Below, in pieces: positions 45,562-59,780 of a stretch of DNA of 64,000 bases. The notes beneath the pieces are model-generated. The model did not search any database. It had not been told where the DNA came from and was given only the letters and a program-made list of their open reading frames with translations. How positions within the stretch are numbered: the first letter of the stretch is position 1; each line of letters opens with the position of its first letter. Position numbers and translations under genes: made by a program. This DNA is from Shewanella metallivivens (GTDB taxonomy: Bacteria > Pseudomonadota > Gammaproteobacteria > Enterobacterales > Shewanellaceae): the NCBI RefSeq assembly GCF_028750675.1, contig NZ_JAQQPZ010000003.1, positions 186,001 through 250,000 on the forward strand. Reading direction: 5' to 3'.

Positions 45562-45999
45562 TTATAAATCTGACTCGTAGGGGTCAAAATCAAAGGCATA
45601 AGCAATATGTTCAAATAAAGCATTGACCAATAAGATAAAGAATACAACGCGATTATTCTTTTTTATTATCTGCAGTTGATATGCCATATTTTCTAAGGCT
45701 TTTGTTTTACACATCTCAAGCCAATCACAATCGCAGCGGTCAATGGCCGCTTCAATGCTCTCTTTGGCTAAACCTTTTTGAGCCAAAGCTTGCTTGAGTT
45801 TCACACTTTAATGACCTTTATTGATGTGGTTATTAATCAAACTAACGGCATAATGGTAATCGTTTACGTCATCATGTGTTTCGCTGCAATCCAGAGCTTG
45901 TCCTATATTCTTGCTTATCAAAATAATGTCACTTTTGCTTAAGCCTAAAACAACAAAAGTCGCGGCGCACAATAAACGCAACCGCGACTGATTAAGCAC
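45562..45999 (-). pseudogene. recX: RecX-like regulator interrupted by an in-frame stop codon
   Basis: RecX inhibits RecA filament growth. The reading frame from a GTG at 45999 to 45562 would give about 145 residues, the usual RecX length. It is broken by TAA at 45810-45808, between ...INNHINKGH and SVKLKQALAQKGL..., with no frameshift. A Tyr codon would normally fit that position (KGHYS). The C half (CDCDWLEMCKTKALEN, then FDFDPYE) is clearly RecX-like. The N half is more divergent. The C half could be re-initiated at the GTG at 45804. The location just after recA supports the name. Confidence 0.7.
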
Positions 46000-46027
46000 A
46001 CAGGCTCATAAACTAGGCAAACCTAGA

Positions 46028-47089
46028 TTAAAATACTTCACCCGTTTCTAAATCGATATTTTCATCACCGTCATCAGCATTTGATAAACTGCCGCCACTT
46101 GCTAACAATAATGAGCGTAGCGTGGTATCAATTTCTTTAGCGACTGCTGGGTTTTCGATTAAGTATTTACCTGCATTAGCACGACCTTGACCTATTTTGT
46201 CACCTTTATAGCTGTACCACGCACCGGCTTTGTCCACTATTTTGTGCTGTACACCTAAATCAACTAATTCACCGGTACGATTGATACCTTGGCCATAAAG
46301 AATTTGAAATTCAGCTTGTTTAAATGGTGCTGCAATTTTGTTTTTAACCACTTTAACGCGAGTTTCGTTACCCACCACTTCATCACCGTCTTTCACTGCG
46401 CCAGTACGACGAATATCTAGACGAACTGAAGCGTAGAATTTAAGTGCATTACCACCTGTTGTGGTTTCTGGATTACCAAACATAACACCAATCTTCATAC
46501 GAATTTGGTTAATGAAGATAAGCAAAGTATTTGACTGCTTAAGGTTACCCGCAAGCTTACGCATTGCCTGGCTCATCATACGTGCCGCTAAACCCATATG
46601 TGAATCACCAATTTCGCCTTCGATTTCAGCTTTAGGTGTTAATGCCGCAACCGAGTCAACAATGATCACGTCAACAGCACCAGAGCGTGTTAGTGCATCA
46701 CAAATTTCAAGCGCTTGCTCACCCGTGTCTGGTTGAGAACACAGCAAGTTATCGATATCGACACCAAGCTTTTTAGCGTAGATAGGGTCTAGCGCATGTT
46801 CGGCATCAATAAACGCACAGGTCTTACCTTCACGTTGTGCTGCAGCAATCACCTCAAGTGTTAAGGTCGTTTTACCTGATGACTCTGGTCCGTAAATTTC
46901 AACGATACGGCCCATTGGTAAACCGCCTGCACCTAAGGCGACATCTAATGAAAGTGAACCGGTAGAGATAGTTTCAACATCCATTGTGCGATCTTCGCCC
47001 AATTTCATAATTGAGCCTTTACCAAATTGCTTTTCAATTTGGCCTAAAACGGCGGCTAGTGCTTTCTCTTTGTTTGGATCAACCTTCAT
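46028..47089 (-). CDS. recA: Recombinase RecA
   Basis: RecA forms filaments on single-stranded DNA, pairs homologous strands and triggers LexA self-cleavage. The 353-residue protein has Walker [11 protein letters not shown] (residues 67-76), the [22 protein letters not shown] loop L1 region and the [28 protein letters not shown] segment with L2. The acidic C terminus ([12 protein letters not shown]) is typical. A LexA box lies upstream. Confidence 0.99.
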   Translation of the reverse strand: MKVDPNKEKALAAVLGQIEKQFGKGSIMKLGEDRTMDVETISTGSLSLDVALGAGGLPMGRIVEIYGPESSGKTTLTLEVIAAAQREGKTCAFIDAEHALDPIYAKKLGVDIDNLLCSQPDTGEQALEICDALTRSGAVDVIIVDSVAALTPKAEIEGEIGDSHMGLAARMMSQAMRKLAGNLKQSNTLLIFINQIRMKIGVMFGNPETTTGGNALKFYASVRLDIRRTGAVKDGDEVVGNETRVKVVKNKIAAPFKQAEFQILYGQGINRTGELVDLGVQHKIVDKAGAWYSYKGDKIGQGRANAGKYLIENPAVAKEIDTTLRSLLLASGGSLSNADDGDENIDLETGEVF

Positions 47090-47182
47090 TGTAAAACCCT
47101 CTTAAGGCATTCAATACGTTTAGTAAAATGCGTTTTGTATTTAGGTGAAATGCTGTCACTCATCTCAATATGTTCATCAGTA

Positions 47183-47202
47183 TACTGTATAGTCATACAG
47201 TA
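47183..47202 (-). promoter_or_regulatory. LexA (SOS) box upstream of recA
   Basis: TACTGTATAGTCATACAGTA contains CTGT-N8-ACAG at 47185-47200, a strong match to the gammaproteobacterial SOS box. It is 96 bp before the recA start and should make recA damage-inducible. The divergent mutS start lies about 170 bp away on the other side. Confidence 0.92.
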
Positions 47203-47373
47203 TCAAGTGCTGATCGTAATTTTTTTTATTTTGAGTTAATTTGCCTTTGGACATCAATATTTTATCTCACAAGCAATTTTTATTATGAATTGATTTATAC
47301 CCTGAAGATAAAAATTGTTAAGATTAGCGCCATAAAGTTTCATAGCCAAGATTGATAGAGTGAAGTGTCCATA

Positions 47374-49950
47374 ATGACTGTAATTGATACCAGCGATTTA
47401 GAAAAACATACCCCGATGATGCGACAGTATTTGAGTTTAAAAGCCGCTCATGCTGACATGTTGCTGTTTTATCGAATGGGCGACTTTTACGAATTATTTT
47501 ATGATGATGCTAAAAAGGCCTCTGAGTTGCTGGGCATTTCATTAACGGCTCGAGGTAAAAGTGGTGGCGACCCAATCCCAATGGCCGGTATTCCTTACCA
47601 CGCAGTTGAAGGATATTTAGCTAAATTAGTTCAAATCGGTCAGTCGGTGGCTATTTGCGAGCAAATTGGCGATCCGGCGACCTCGAAAGGTCCAGTTGAG
47701 CGTCAAGTGGTACGCATTGTGACCCCAGGCACTTTAACCGATGAAGCACTATTGCAAGAAAAACAAGACAACTTACTTGCGGCGCTTTATCAGGGCAAAA
47801 GCGGTTTTGGCTATGCCACACTTGATATTTCATCTGGGCGTTTTGTCATTACCGAATTGCCAACACGCGAAGCATTAGAAGCTGAACTGCAACGCACCCA
47901 CCCTGCAGAGCTACTCTACAGCGAAGATTTTACCGACATGTTATTAATCAATAATATGAAAGGTATTCGCCGACGCCCCGAATGGGAGTTTGATTACGAC
48001 ACCTGCGTTAATTTACTGCTTAATCAATTTGGCACTAAAGATTTACATGGTTTTGGTATAAGCGATGCGCGCTTGGCATTACAAGCTGCGGGTTGCTTAA
48101 TGCAATATGTCAAAGACACCCAAAAAATGGCCTTACCGCACATCAATTCAATTGTGAGATTCAATCAGTCTGAATCAATCATATTAGATGCTGCGACACG
48201 TCGAAATTTAGAGCTAACCCAAAATTTATCAGGTGGACGCGACAACACTCTTGCTTGGGTACTTGATAATACTGCAACCCCAATGGGCAGTCGCATGCTG
48301 CAACGTTGGATCCACGAACCGCTTCGCAATCGTCAAGCGATTCAATTACGTCACGGTGCGGTCAGTGAATTAATTGAAAACGACCTTTATCATACTCTGC
48401 ATGAACAACTCAAAAGTTTAGGTGATATTGAACGTATTATGGCTCGTCTTGCCCTGCGAAGCGCCAGACCACGAGATTTTTCACGTTTAAAGCAAGCGTT
48501 AGCATTATTGCCGACAATCCAGCAAACATTGTCTCAATGTCAACAGCCACAAATGATGACATTAGCGACCCAATTGGGCGAGTTTCCTGAGCAGCATGAC
48601 CTGCTCGAACGCGCGATTGTCGATAATCCACCGATGCTGATTAGAGATGGCGGTGTGATTAAAACTGGCTACCATGCAGAGTTAGATGAGTGGCGTAAGT
48701 TGAGCGAAGGCGCGAGTGATTATTTGGTTGAACTTGAAGCCCGTGAAAAACAACAAACTGGGATCAGTACCTTAAAAGTGGGCTATAACCGCGTGCATGG
48801 TTATTACATTGAAGTCAGCCGCTTACAAGCTGACAAAGTCCCTTTAAGTTACCAACGACGCCAAACATTAAAAGGCACTGAACGCTACATCACTCCAGAG
48901 CTAAAAGAATACGAAGAAAAAGTGCTTTCGAGTCAAGGTAAAGCACTCGCGTTAGAAAAACAGTTATGGGAACAATTATTTGATTTACTCTTGCCTAAAT
49001 TGCAAGCGCTACAAAGTTTTGCAACCGCCGCTGCACAGTTAGATGTATTAAGTAATTTTGCCGAGCGTGCAGAAACGCTCAATTATCAATGCCCACAGAT
49101 GACAAGCGATATCGGAGTTCATATCGATGCTGGCCGTCACCCTGTTGTTGAACAAGTCAGCCAATCTGCATTTATTGCCAACCCAGTCAGCTTGACCCCA
49201 CAACGTAAAATGTTAATTGTTACCGGTCCCAATATGGGCGGTAAATCAACCTATATGCGCCAAGTTGCCTTAATCACCTTAATGGCTCATATTGGTTGTT
49301 TTGTGCCAGCAGATGCCGCGCAAATAGGGGAAATCGATCGGATATTTACCCGTATTGGCGCATCGGACGATCTGGCGTCAGGTCGCTCAACCTTTATGGT
49401 CGAGATGACCGAAACCGCCAATATTCTCCATAATGCCACCGCCAATAGCTTAGTATTAATGGATGAAATTGGCCGCGGAACCTCAACCTATGACGGTTTA
49501 TCACTTGCATGGTCTGCTGCAGAATATCTCGCTAAACAAGTCAGTGCCCTTACCTTATTTGCGACCCATTATTTTGAGCTAACCCAATTGCCTGAAATAT
49601 TGCCTGCTGTAGTCAATGTTCACTTAGATGCAATTGAACATGACGATACCATCGCCTTTATGCATGCCGTTCAGGAGGGTGCTGCCAGTAAGAGTTATGG
49701 TTTACAAGTTGCCGCGTTAGCCGGTGTACCCAATCAAGTGATTAAAGCTGCCAAACATAAACTGCACCAACTCGAAAACCGCGATATAACCATAACAGAA
49801 CAAGCGCCTAGCCAAGTGAGTATGAATTTACTCGCTCCAATGCCTGAACCCTCTCCAGCAATGGATAAACTGGCACAAATAAATCCTGATGACTTAACAC
49901 CTAAGCAAGCCTTGGATTTATTATATGAGCTAAAAAGATTAGCCAATTAA
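47374..49950 (+). CDS. mutS: DNA mismatch repair protein MutS
   Basis: MutS recognises mismatches and small loops and recruits MutL. I start at the ATG at 47374 ([20 protein letters not shown]), giving 858 residues. A GTG at 47365 would add three. The mismatch wedge [19 protein letters not shown] (Phe/Glu) is near residue 33. The ATPase contains [14 protein letters not shown] (Walker A, near residue 617) and [16 protein letters not shown]. The end has the typical [16 protein letters not shown] dimer/tetramer tail. It is divergent from recA. Confidence 0.98.
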   Translation: MTVIDTSDLEKHTPMMRQYLSLKAAHADMLLFYRMGDFYELFYDDAKKASELLGISLTARGKSGGDPIPMAGIPYHAVEGYLAKLVQIGQSVAICEQIGDPATSKGPVERQVVRIVTPGTLTDEALLQEKQDNLLAALYQGKSGFGYATLDISSGRFVITELPTREALEAELQRTHPAELLYSEDFTDMLLINNMKGIRRRPEWEFDYDTCVNLLLNQFGTKDLHGFGISDARLALQAAGCLMQYVKDTQKMALPHINSIVRFNQSESIILDAATRRNLELTQNLSGGRDNTLAWVLDNTATPMGSRMLQRWIHEPLRNRQAIQLRHGAVSELIENDLYHTLHEQLKSLGDIERIMARLALRSARPRDFSRLKQALALLPTIQQTLSQCQQPQMMTLATQLGEFPEQHDLLERAIVDNPPMLIRDGGVIKTGYHAELDEWRKLSEGASDYLVELEAREKQQTGISTLKVGYNRVHGYYIEVSRLQADKVPLSYQRRQTLKGTERYITPELKEYEEKVLSSQGKALALEKQLWEQLFDLLLPKLQALQSFATAAAQLDVLSNFAERAETLNYQCPQMTSDIGVHIDAGRHPVVEQVSQSAFIANPVSLTPQRKMLIVTGPNMGGKSTYMRQVALITLMAHIGCFVPADAAQIGEIDRIFTRIGASDDLASGRSTFMVEMTETANILHNATANSLVLMDEIGRGTSTYDGLSLAWSAAEYLAKQVSALTLFATHYFELTQLPEILPAVVNVHLDAIEHDDTIAFMHAVQEGAASKSYGLQVAALAGVPNQVIKAAKHKLHQLENRDITITEQAPSQVSMNLLAPMPEPSPAMDKLAQINPDDLTPKQALDLLYELKRLAN

Positions 49951-49966
49951 TGGTAAATATAAGCAA

Positions 49967-49996
49967 TAAAAAAGGACACAATGGTGTGTCCTTATG
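49967..49996 (-). terminator. Terminator of rpoS (convergent with mutS)
   Basis: AAGGACACA-atgg-TGTGTCCTT is a 9-bp perfect hairpin with an A-run on its plus-strand left side, giving a T-run after it on the minus strand. It ends rpoS and may also help end mutS. Confidence 0.8.
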
Positions 49997-50044
49997 TTGT
50001 TTCTATTGTATGCGGCTTAGCTTAGGCGCATAAATTCACACTAA

Positions 50045-51016
50045 CTAGTCTCTAAAAAGCGCTTCCACTGACAAACCTTGTGAGCCAAGTAAGTCTTTTA
50101 AGCGTTTTAATGCTTCTACCTGAATTTGACGAACACGCTCACGGGTTAAGCCGATTTCAGCGCCGACATTTTCAAGTGTTGATGGCTCATAACCTAATAA
50201 ACCAAAGCGTCTTGCCAATACTTCACGTTGCTTTGTGTTGAGCTCGTTTAACCAACCTACAATTGAGTTTGATAAGTCTTCGTTTTGTACGCGATGATCT
50301 GGCCCCACAGCATCATCATCAGCAATCACATCTAACAATGCTTTTTCGTTGTCGCCACCAAGAGGTGAGTCTACCGAAGTGATTTTCTCATTCAATTTGA
50401 GCATGCGGCTAACATCACCGGTTGATACATCAAGTTTTTCAGCGATTTCTTCTGCTGTGGGTTCGTGGTCTAGTTTTTGCGCCAACTGTCTTGCCGTGCG
50501 CAGGTAAACATTTAATTCTTTCACCACGTGGATAGGGAGTCGGATAGTGCGTGTTTGATTCATGATCGCACGTTCAATGGTTTGTCTGATCCACCAGGTC
50601 GCATATGTTGAAAAACGGAAGCCGCGTTCAGGATCAAATTTCTCTACCGCTCTGATCAGGCCTAAATTGCCTTCTTCGATAAGATCGAGCAATGCCAAAC
50701 CACGATTGTTGTATCTTCTAGAAATTTTAACAACGAGACGCAAATTACTTTCGATCATGCGGTTGCGTGATTTTTCGCAGCCTTTGAGGGCTTTACGTGA
50801 AAAATAGACTTCTTCTTCAGCTGTAAGGAGCGGAGAAAAACCAATTTCACCTAAATATAGTTGAGTGGCGTCGAGATTTTTTTGAAGATCGTCTTGGACC
50901 TTTTCTTCTATTTCGAGTTGCTGCACCAAATCGCCATTATTGGTTGCAACCTCTTGTGGTTGTTTAGCTAGATCGACAAGTTGTTCTGCTAAAGCAGTAC
51001 TTTTTTTGCGGCTCAT
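50045..51016 (-). CDS. rpoS: RNA polymerase sigma factor RpoS
   Basis: RpoS is the sigma factor for the general stress and stationary-phase response. The 323-residue protein has region 1.2 ([32 protein letters not shown]), region 2 ([68 protein letters not shown]), and region 3. Region 4 contains [44 protein letters not shown]. The gene follows nlpD, from which its main promoter usually reads in related bacteria. Confidence 0.98.
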   Translation of the reverse strand: MSRKKSTALAEQLVDLAKQPQEVATNNGDLVQQLEIEEKVQDDLQKNLDATQLYLGEIGFSPLLTAEEEVYFSRKALKGCEKSRNRMIESNLRLVVKISRRYNNRGLALLDLIEEGNLGLIRAVEKFDPERGFRFSTYATWWIRQTIERAIMNQTRTIRLPIHVVKELNVYLRTARQLAQKLDHEPTAEEIAEKLDVSTGDVSRMLKLNEKITSVDSPLGGDNEKALLDVIADDDAVGPDHRVQNEDLSNSIVGWLNELNTKQREVLARRFGLLGYEPSTLENVGAEIGLTRERVRQIQVEALKRLKDLLGSQGLSVEALFRD

Positions 51017-51094
51017 AATTGCTCTCCCAAACCTAATTTGTGGTATGTAATCTACTGCACTAGCTTATCCTCCGTTATTTATGTTGCTAAACTA

Positions 51095-52027
51095 TTACTG
51101 TTTAGGTAGATATCGTAATGGGTTGACTGACTTACCGTGATAACGAACTTCAAAATGAAGCATCACTTGGTTTGTCCCGGTACTGCCCATTTTTGCAACT
51201 GTTTGCCCAGCGCTAACATATTGCTTTTCTTTAACCGTTATCGTGTCTGTATGAGCATAAGCACTTAAATAATCATCATTATGTTTAATAATCACTAAGT
51301 TACCATATCCTCGTAACGCATTACCCGCGTACACGACCCTTCCATCAGCAGCGGCTTTAATAATATCTCCGCGGTTACCAGCAATCTTAATACCTTGATT
51401 GCCTTGTTCCGATGTCGAAAAATATCCAATAATTCGACCTCTAACTGGCCAGTGCCATTGCTGAACTTGTTTTGGCAAGTTGGGGCTGGCACTGATTGCA
51501 CTTTGGTTAACATTTTGTTGGGTAGTTGTTACAGAATACGCAGGCTTTATATTGTGATCAAGATCTTTTTTTGTTCTGTCTGAAACAGGTGCTGCACTTG
51601 CATTTGCCGGAGAGTTTGAAACGATTGTTTTATTTTCTGAACGGCTAGGGGCTGAAGGATATGGTACGGTTGCCGCATTTGTTTGCACTGAAGGCACATA
51701 AGGTTGTGAAGATTTTTGGCTCGACAACGCCGTTTTATTTGCCGCAACCAAATTAAGCATTTGCCCTGGATAAATGGTATAGGGAGCATGCAAATTGTTC
51801 TCACGCGCAAGCTCAACAAAATTACGTCCAGCTCCCCACGCTATCGAATATAGGGTATCGCCCTTTTTTACCTGATATTGATGAGTTTTTAACGAGCCCT
51901 TGTGGTACCGAGGACCGTATTTATTAGATGATAAACTATCAACCGGCGCAGGACGATCTGCTTGAAAACTACATCCTGTCAGCATAATTGCTAAGACCAA
52001 ACAATTTGGCCAACCGGTATTCATCAA
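51095..52027 (-). CDS. nlpD: NlpD-like lipoprotein (LysM and M23 domains)
   Basis: NlpD activates the amidase AmiC during septal splitting. The 310-residue protein has a lipobox (AIMLTGCSF, Cys near 19). A LysM domain follows (HQYQVKKGDTLYSIAWGAGRNFVELARENN, residues 48-92), then a Ser/Pro/Gln-rich linker (about residues 100-190). The C-terminal LytM/M23 domain contains GDIIKAAADGRVVYAGNALRGYGNLVIIKHNDDYLSAYAH and VMLHFEVRYHGKSVNPLRYL. The zinc site appears incomplete, as in E. coli NlpD. It lies upstream of rpoS. Confidence 0.95.
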   Translation of the reverse strand: MMNTGWPNCLVLAIMLTGCSFQADRPAPVDSLSSNKYGPRYHKGSLKTHQYQVKKGDTLYSIAWGAGRNFVELARENNLHAPYTIYPGQMLNLVAANKTALSSQKSSQPYVPSVQTNAATVPYPSAPSRSENKTIVSNSPANASAAPVSDRTKKDLDHNIKPAYSVTTTQQNVNQSAISASPNLPKQVQQWHWPVRGRIIGYFSTSEQGNQGIKIAGNRGDIIKAAADGRVVYAGNALRGYGNLVIIKHNDDYLSAYAHTDTITVKEKQYVSAGQTVAKMGSTGTNQVMLHFEVRYHGKSVNPLRYLPKQ

Positions 52028-52271
52028 ACAATGTCCTTTAGAAAATACACAAAAATAAGGTGGAATGTGAGCGAGACTTCATCACTCACTAGGTCATCGC
52101 GATACAAATAACATTTTAGCCTAACCTACTCGGCTGTGTTTGTCGTTTGTTTTACTACGATATTACTTGTTCAAGTAGAATACGAGCTATGACACATTCA
52201 ACCTTGGATTAAATTGTTATAACTCATTGATTAATAGATAACAAATAGTTCTAAAAAATTGAAAAGATATT

Positions 52272-52922
52272 TTAAGCTAAATCACCATTGATTAGAGGCA
52301 CAAATTTAACGGCCTCAACTATTTCAGAATGAAACTCATGCCCCTTGCGAATGATCTTAAGCAACTGCTGAGTATCCTCGCCTACCGGTATGATTAATAC
52401 GCCGTGATCAGCTAACTGTTCGAGCAAGGCTTGAGGAACAGACGCTGCAGCTGCGGTAACCATAATGCCATCAAAAGGGCCACGATTAGGCCATCCCCGC
52501 CAACCATCGCCATATTTAAACGATACATTGTGTAAGTCTAAGCGTTTTAATCGTTGCCTGGCTTGAATTTGCAACGCCTTAATTCGTTCTATGGTACACA
52601 GTTCAGGAATTAATGAAGCAAGTACAGCAGCTTGATACCCCGAACCTGTACCAATTTCGAGTACTTTTTGCGGATTATGTTGCAATAACAGTTCGGTCAT
52701 ACGCGCTACGATATAAGGCTGTGAAATCGTTTGTCCCTGCCCAATAGGTAACGCAGTGTTTTCATAAGCTTTATGCGCTAAAGCGCCGTCGAGAAATAAC
52801 TCGCGCGGTGTGGTTGCCACCGCTTGTAATACTGCGGGGTGGCGGATGCCTGCATCAGACAATTTTTTTGCTAAATTCATTGCAGATGTTGATGCTACCC
52901 GGGTCATATTTTTGTTATCCAC
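52272..52922 (-). CDS. pcm: Protein-L-isoaspartate O-methyltransferase
   Basis: Pcm methylates isoaspartate residues in damaged proteins so that they revert toward aspartate. The 216-residue protein has the family block [37 protein letters not shown], the SAM-binding motif [17 protein letters not shown], and [22 protein letters not shown]. Its start overlaps the surE end by 19 bp, the usual surE-pcm coupling. Confidence 0.97.
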   Translation of the reverse strand: MDNKNMTRVASTSAMNLAKKLSDAGIRHPAVLQAVATTPRELFLDGALAHKAYENTALPIGQGQTISQPYIVARMTELLLQHNPQKVLEIGTGSGYQAAVLASLIPELCTIERIKALQIQARQRLKRLDLHNVSFKYGDGWRGWPNRGPFDGIMVTAAAASVPQALLEQLADHGVLIIPVGEDTQQLLKIIRKGHEFHSEIVEAVKFVPLINGDLA

Positions 52923-53653
52923 TCAGCTAATCCGTTTAATTGATTGTAAGCAGTTAAGTCTACTGTTAAAGGCGTTATGGAGACATAACCTGCTGCTATA
53001 GCACCAAAATCGGTACCTTCGCCAGCATCTTGCTCACTGCCCACCGGACCAAGCCAGTAGATATCTCTGCCAGCAGGGTCTTGGGTTTTAACCATACCTT
53101 CGGCTTTATGCCTTGCCCCTAAACGTGTCACTTTAATACCTTTAATTTGCTCTACAGGCAAATCAGGTACATTCACATTTAAAATTTGATCGCTATTCAC
53201 GGGGTGAGCCAGCAATCCCTTAACTATTTTTGCAGCATAAATTGCGGCACTATCATAATGAGTTAACGATTTACCGACTAGCGAAATTGCAATAGCAGGT
53301 AAGCCTAAAAAGCGCCCTTCCATCGCTGCTGCCACGGTGCCGGAATACAAAGTATCATCACCCATATTGGCTCCCGCATTAATACCAGAAACCACAATAT
53401 CAGGCTCATGTTGACATAACTGCCTAATCGCTAAGTGAACACAATCGGTAGGCGTACCATTGACTGAAATATAACCATTATCTAAGTTATTAATTCTTAA
53501 TGGATTAGTCAAGGTTAATGAGTTACTCGCTCCAGAACAATTTCGGTCAGGCGCTACAGTTAACACTTGAGCAAACTCACTCAATGCTTGCGTTAACGCA
53601 ATAATGCCAGGAGCATGTACACCATCATCATTACTGACCAAAATATTAATCAT
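52904..53653 (-). CDS. surE: 5'/3'-nucleotidase SurE
   Basis: SurE is a metal-dependent nucleotidase and exopolyphosphatase. The 249-residue protein begins [17 protein letters not shown] with the catalytic Asp pair (residues 9-10). It continues with [27 protein letters not shown] and [26 protein letters not shown]. It lies between truD and pcm, with 3 bp after truD. Confidence 0.97.
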   Translation of the reverse strand: MINILVSNDDGVHAPGIIALTQALSEFAQVLTVAPDRNCSGASNSLTLTNPLRINNLDNGYISVNGTPTDCVHLAIRQLCQHEPDIVVSGINAGANMGDDTLYSGTVAAAMEGRFLGLPAIAISLVGKSLTHYDSAAIYAAKIVKGLLAHPVNSDQILNVNVPDLPVEQIKGIKVTRLGARHKAEGMVKTQDPAGRDIYWLGPVGSEQDAGEGTDFGAIAAGYVSITPLTVDLTAYNQLNGLAEWITKI

Positions 53654-53656
53654 TTT

Positions 53657-54754
53657 TTATGACTCTTGTTGAGATTGTGATTCAGATTGCGCTAACCGCT
53701 GTGCTTGCTGCTCTGCCACCATAATTTTTCTTTGTTGTTCTTGAACATCTTGATAGTAAGCAAGTTCGCGCAGTACCGATGTCGCATAACTGCCCGCAGG
53801 CAATATAAACTCAAGGGTGAGTACATCTGCATCAACGTGCCATTTCATTCCTTGAGGCTCAAGCAGTAAAGGGCGTCTTTCTTGCGATAAACCTGCATTC
53901 TCAAGCCCAGATAAATCATGTGAATAATCAACCAATGGCGCCATTTCTAACTCAAGAGCAGCATCTTTAGCCAGTGGTACGCCACGTCCCCAAAGTGGTG
54001 CAGACAATTGAATGTCTTTTTCAGCTAAGCGCTTATTCAGTACGTCATCCCAAGTATCGACGGTAAAATAACTTTTACTGCCAGCGAGCATCACACAATC
54101 ACCGACTAACGTTTGTGTTTGATGTGTGGCTAAGCGGTGTGATGCAACGAGGTTAAATATGTTTGAGCGCACGGCAGATAAATACATACTGCGCTTATTA
54201 CGATCTTTAATATTACGACCGCCATTTAACATCTGGCGTCCCATTACTAAGTTTTTACCATCATGACCAAAGCGTTGTTCGCCAAAATAGTTTGGCACTC
54301 CGGCGGCGGCTATTTGTTGTAATCGAGATTCAATGTCAGCCACATCGGTAATATTGCGAAGGGTCAATACAAATCGGTTCCCTAGCAATGCGCCAATTCT
54401 TAATTTTTTACTGTGTCGACTACTCGATAACACCATGAGTTTATCGTTATTTAATTGCGTCCACTCGGGCGTTTCTTTACCGGGAATACGCACACCAAAC
54501 CACTGTTCAGTAACAGCATTTTTATCTTTTTGCCCTGCATAAGTCACTTCTTTGGGGTGAACTTTAGCAAACTTTGCAATGACTTCAGCGACATAGACGG
54601 TATTCAAGCCATTTTTTTGGATATGCAACATATGATGTTCACCCTCGCCCGTTGGGGTAAAAGGCAAAATTTCTTTGACAATAAAATCACTATTGTGAGT
54701 TCGTAAATCGGCTTGGCTTAAAGGTTTACCGAACAGGTAATGTAGTTCATTCAT
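53657..54754 (-). CDS. truD: tRNA pseudouridine(13) synthase TruD
   Basis: TruD makes pseudouridine at position 13 of tRNA-Glu. The 365-residue protein contains the catalytic YAGQKDKNAVTEQWFGV (Asp near residue 80), LGNRFVLTLRNI, PNYFGEQRFGHDGKN and SAVRSNIFNLVASHR. The C-terminal extension is Gln-rich (EQQRKIMVAEQQAQRLAQSE). It follows ispF by 22 bp. Confidence 0.97.
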   Translation of the reverse strand: MNELHYLFGKPLSQADLRTHNSDFIVKEILPFTPTGEGEHHMLHIQKNGLNTVYVAEVIAKFAKVHPKEVTYAGQKDKNAVTEQWFGVRIPGKETPEWTQLNNDKLMVLSSSRHSKKLRIGALLGNRFVLTLRNITDVADIESRLQQIAAAGVPNYFGEQRFGHDGKNLVMGRQMLNGGRNIKDRNKRSMYLSAVRSNIFNLVASHRLATHQTQTLVGDCVMLAGSKSYFTVDTWDDVLNKRLAEKDIQLSAPLWGRGVPLAKDAALELEMAPLVDYSHDLSGLENAGLSQERRPLLLEPQGMKWHVDADVLTLEFILPAGSYATSVLRELAYYQDVQEQQRKIMVAEQQAQRLAQSESQSQQES

Positions 54755-54776
54755 CTAAGTAGCATTCTCTATGTGA

Positions 54777-55262
54777 TTAACGCAACTGACTTACCATCAG
54801 TACGACAGCTTCTACAGCAATACCTTCTTTACGCCCGGTAAAACCGAGCTTTTCAGTGGTGGTCGCTTTAACATTTATGTTGTCGAGCTCAGTTTGTAAA
54901 TCGTCACTTAAACATTGACGTATTGCCTCAATATGTGGGGCCATCTTAGGCGCCTGGGCAATCACTGTGACATCAAGATTACCAATGACAAACTGTTTCT
55001 CAACGGCCAATTGATAACAATGTTTCAAAAGCACTCGGCTGTCTGCACCCGCAAAATTAGCATCAGTATCTGGAAAATGCTTGCCAATATCGCCTAATGC
55101 CATCGCACCAAGGATAGCATCACTCACAGCGTGTAATACGACATCACCATCAGAATGTGCAATTAAACCCGTTTCATAAGGGACAACAACACCACCTAAA
55201 ATAAGCGGTTTATCGCCACCAAATTTATGTACATCAAAACCATGGCCAATACGTATATTCAT
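54777..55262 (-). CDS. ispF: 2-C-methyl-D-erythritol 2,4-cyclodiphosphate synthase
   Basis: IspF is the fifth enzyme of the MEP pathway for isoprenoid precursors. The 161-residue protein has [13 protein letters not shown] (zinc ligands Asp and His), [29 protein letters not shown] and [19 protein letters not shown]. It is downstream of ispD, the preceding pathway step in this operon. Confidence 0.98.
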   Translation of the reverse strand: MNIRIGHGFDVHKFGGDKPLILGGVVVPYETGLIAHSDGDVVLHAVSDAILGAMALGDIGKHFPDTDANFAGADSRVLLKHCYQLAVEKQFVIGNLDVTVIAQAPKMAPHIEAIRQCLSDDLQTELDNINVKATTTEKLGFTGRKEGIAVEAVVLMVSQLR

Positions 55263-55298
55263 GTTAATCCTTGCGGCAAAGTTATCTTTACAATGTGG

Positions 55299-56000
55299 TT
55301 ATTGTGCTTGCGACATAAACAGTTGGGCAAGCTGTAAATCATCAGGGTGAGTGACTTTAATATTATCAACACGCCCTGTGACCAAGCCGGGCATAACACC
55401 TGCCCACTCCATTGCACTCGCCTCGTCGGTAATGTTAACGTTGGCTTTAAGGGCATTAGCAAGGTTAGCCTGTAACGTATCAATAGGAAAATATTGTGGC
55501 GTTAATGCATGCCATAATAAGGCCCTTTCAACTGTATTAGTGATTAAGCCACTCGCGTCACTGCGCTTCATGGTATCACGAACTGGTGCGGCTAAAATGG
55601 CCCCTTGAGGGTAACGTGACTGTGATCCAAGTAGCCTATCAATGTCACTATGGCACAGACATGGCCTAGCGGCATCGTGAACCAATGCCCAAGCCGTTGG
55701 GTTAATGCTTTTGGCCATATTGAGAGCAGCCAATACAGAATCAGCCCGTTCCCCACCCCCGACCACTTGGATCAATTTAGGATGTTGAGACTGAGTTAAA
55801 TGTTGAAAGTATTGGTCTTGTGGATGAAGCGCGATAACGACTTGCGAAATACGTGGATGTGACAATAAAACATCGAGAGTGTGCGCTAAAATGGTTTGCT
55901 GGCCGAGCTGTAAATATTGCTTAGGTTTATCTGCTGCCATACGGCTACCAATACCTGCAGCAGGCACAATCGCAATAATAGAATCAGAGTTGTTTTGCAT
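55299..56000 (-). CDS. ispD: 2-C-methyl-D-erythritol 4-phosphate cytidylyltransferase
   Basis: IspD transfers CMP from CTP to MEP. The 233-residue protein has the nucleotidyltransferase start AIVPAAGIGSRMAADKPKQYL, then VVGGGERADSVLAAL, WALVHDAARPCL, and TDEASAMEW near the end. The gap to ispF is 36 bp. The ftsB gene lies 48 bp upstream, so the group ftsB-ispD-ispF is in the usual order. Confidence 0.98.
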   Translation of the reverse strand: MQNNSDSIIAIVPAAGIGSRMAADKPKQYLQLGQQTILAHTLDVLLSHPRISQVVIALHPQDQYFQHLTQSQHPKLIQVVGGGERADSVLAALNMAKSINPTAWALVHDAARPCLCHSDIDRLLGSQSRYPQGAILAAPVRDTMKRSDASGLITNTVERALLWHALTPQYFPIDTLQANLANALKANVNITDEASAMEWAGVMPGLVTGRVDNIKVTHPDDLQLAQLFMSQAQ

Positions 56001-56048
56001 AGTAGACCATTGTTATCGTTATTATGGCGTGGTTAAAGCGAATCTCAT

Positions 56049-56351
56049 TTATGGGTTAAACGGTTGTTGCTCACGCAGCTCACTGCCCACCACACGGTAA
56101 AAAGTCTCACCTTCTTTGACCATGCCAAGTTCGTTACGAGCACGCTCTTCAATGGCTTCGGTGCCACTTTTAAGGTCGATGATTTCTTCTTTAAGAATTT
56201 GATTGCGAGCCACCAGCTTTTCGTTGCTTTGTTGCTGTGCTTCAATCTGGGCTTGCAGCACGACATACTCTGATAAATTGTTATCGCCCAGCCAAAGCCG
56301 GTATTGCAAAATTGCCAATAAACCTATCATTAATAATATTAGTCGTTTCAT
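56049..56351 (-). CDS. ftsB: Cell division protein FtsB
   Basis: FtsB is a bitopic membrane protein that joins FtsL and FtsQ in the divisome. The 100-residue protein has one membrane helix ([19 protein letters not shown]), then a coiled coil ([35 protein letters not shown]). The tail carries [24 protein letters not shown], the part that contacts FtsQ. Confidence 0.95.
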   Translation of the reverse strand: MKRLILLMIGLLAILQYRLWLGDNNLSEYVVLQAQIEAQQQSNEKLVARNQILKEEIIDLKSGTEAIEERARNELGMVKEGETFYRVVGSELREQQPFNP

Positions 56352-56403
56352 AATATCAAGTTACGTTGTGTTAACCCCTAAATGTCTGTTGGATATAGTA
56401 CAA

Positions 56404-56437
56404 CAAAAAAGGCCACCGAGTGGTGGCCTTTTTAAAC
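56404..56437 (-). terminator. Terminator of eno
   Basis: AAAAAAGGCCACC-gagt-GGTGGCCTTTTT lies just past the eno stop and before ftsB on the minus strand. Confidence 0.88.
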
Positions 56438-56449
56438 TAAAGCAAAAAT

Positions 56450-57796
<1,347 letters not shown>

Positions 57797-57805
57797 TTAA
57801 AAGCC

Positions 57806-57855
57806 AATACCAATATAACCGCGAAATACGTTAAAACTGTCGACTTATTGGTATT
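57806..57855. repeat. Short inverted repeat between eno and pyrG
   Basis: AATACCAATA (57806-57815) and TATTGGTATT (57846-57855) are perfectly complementary over 10 bp with a 30-nt loop. The sequence resembles the ends of other repeats in this window that start ATACCA. Confidence 0.6.
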
Positions 57856-57984
57856 TAACTTTCAGTTTGGTAATTTTATTCTATCTACACTTAGGATAAA
57901 TCGAATTGGATTTAGCTTCAACTTAGTTTTAACCACTGTAAGGCATCAGATTGACGTTTATTTGATCTTACGCATACATCATAG

Positions 57985-58026
57985 ATAAAAAAGCCGCTAA
58001 TGCATCAACATTAGCGGCTATTTTAA
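57985..58026 (-). terminator. Terminator of pyrG
   Basis: AAAAAAGCCGCTAATG-catcaa-CATTAGCGGC lies next to the pyrG stop on the minus strand, with a T-run after it. Confidence 0.88.
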
Positions 58027-58028
58027 AT

Positions 58029-59714
<1,686 letters not shown>

Positions 59715-59780
59715 CTAGGACGGGGCGATAGTATAACAAAGCCACTTCGATTCGACAAACTTAAACATGCTAATTTTAGC

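Noticed and set aside
45562..45999. recX interruption considered as a frameshift or as two separate genes
   Set aside because: Both parts are in the same frame with a single TAA between them, so a nonsense codon is the simpler explanation.
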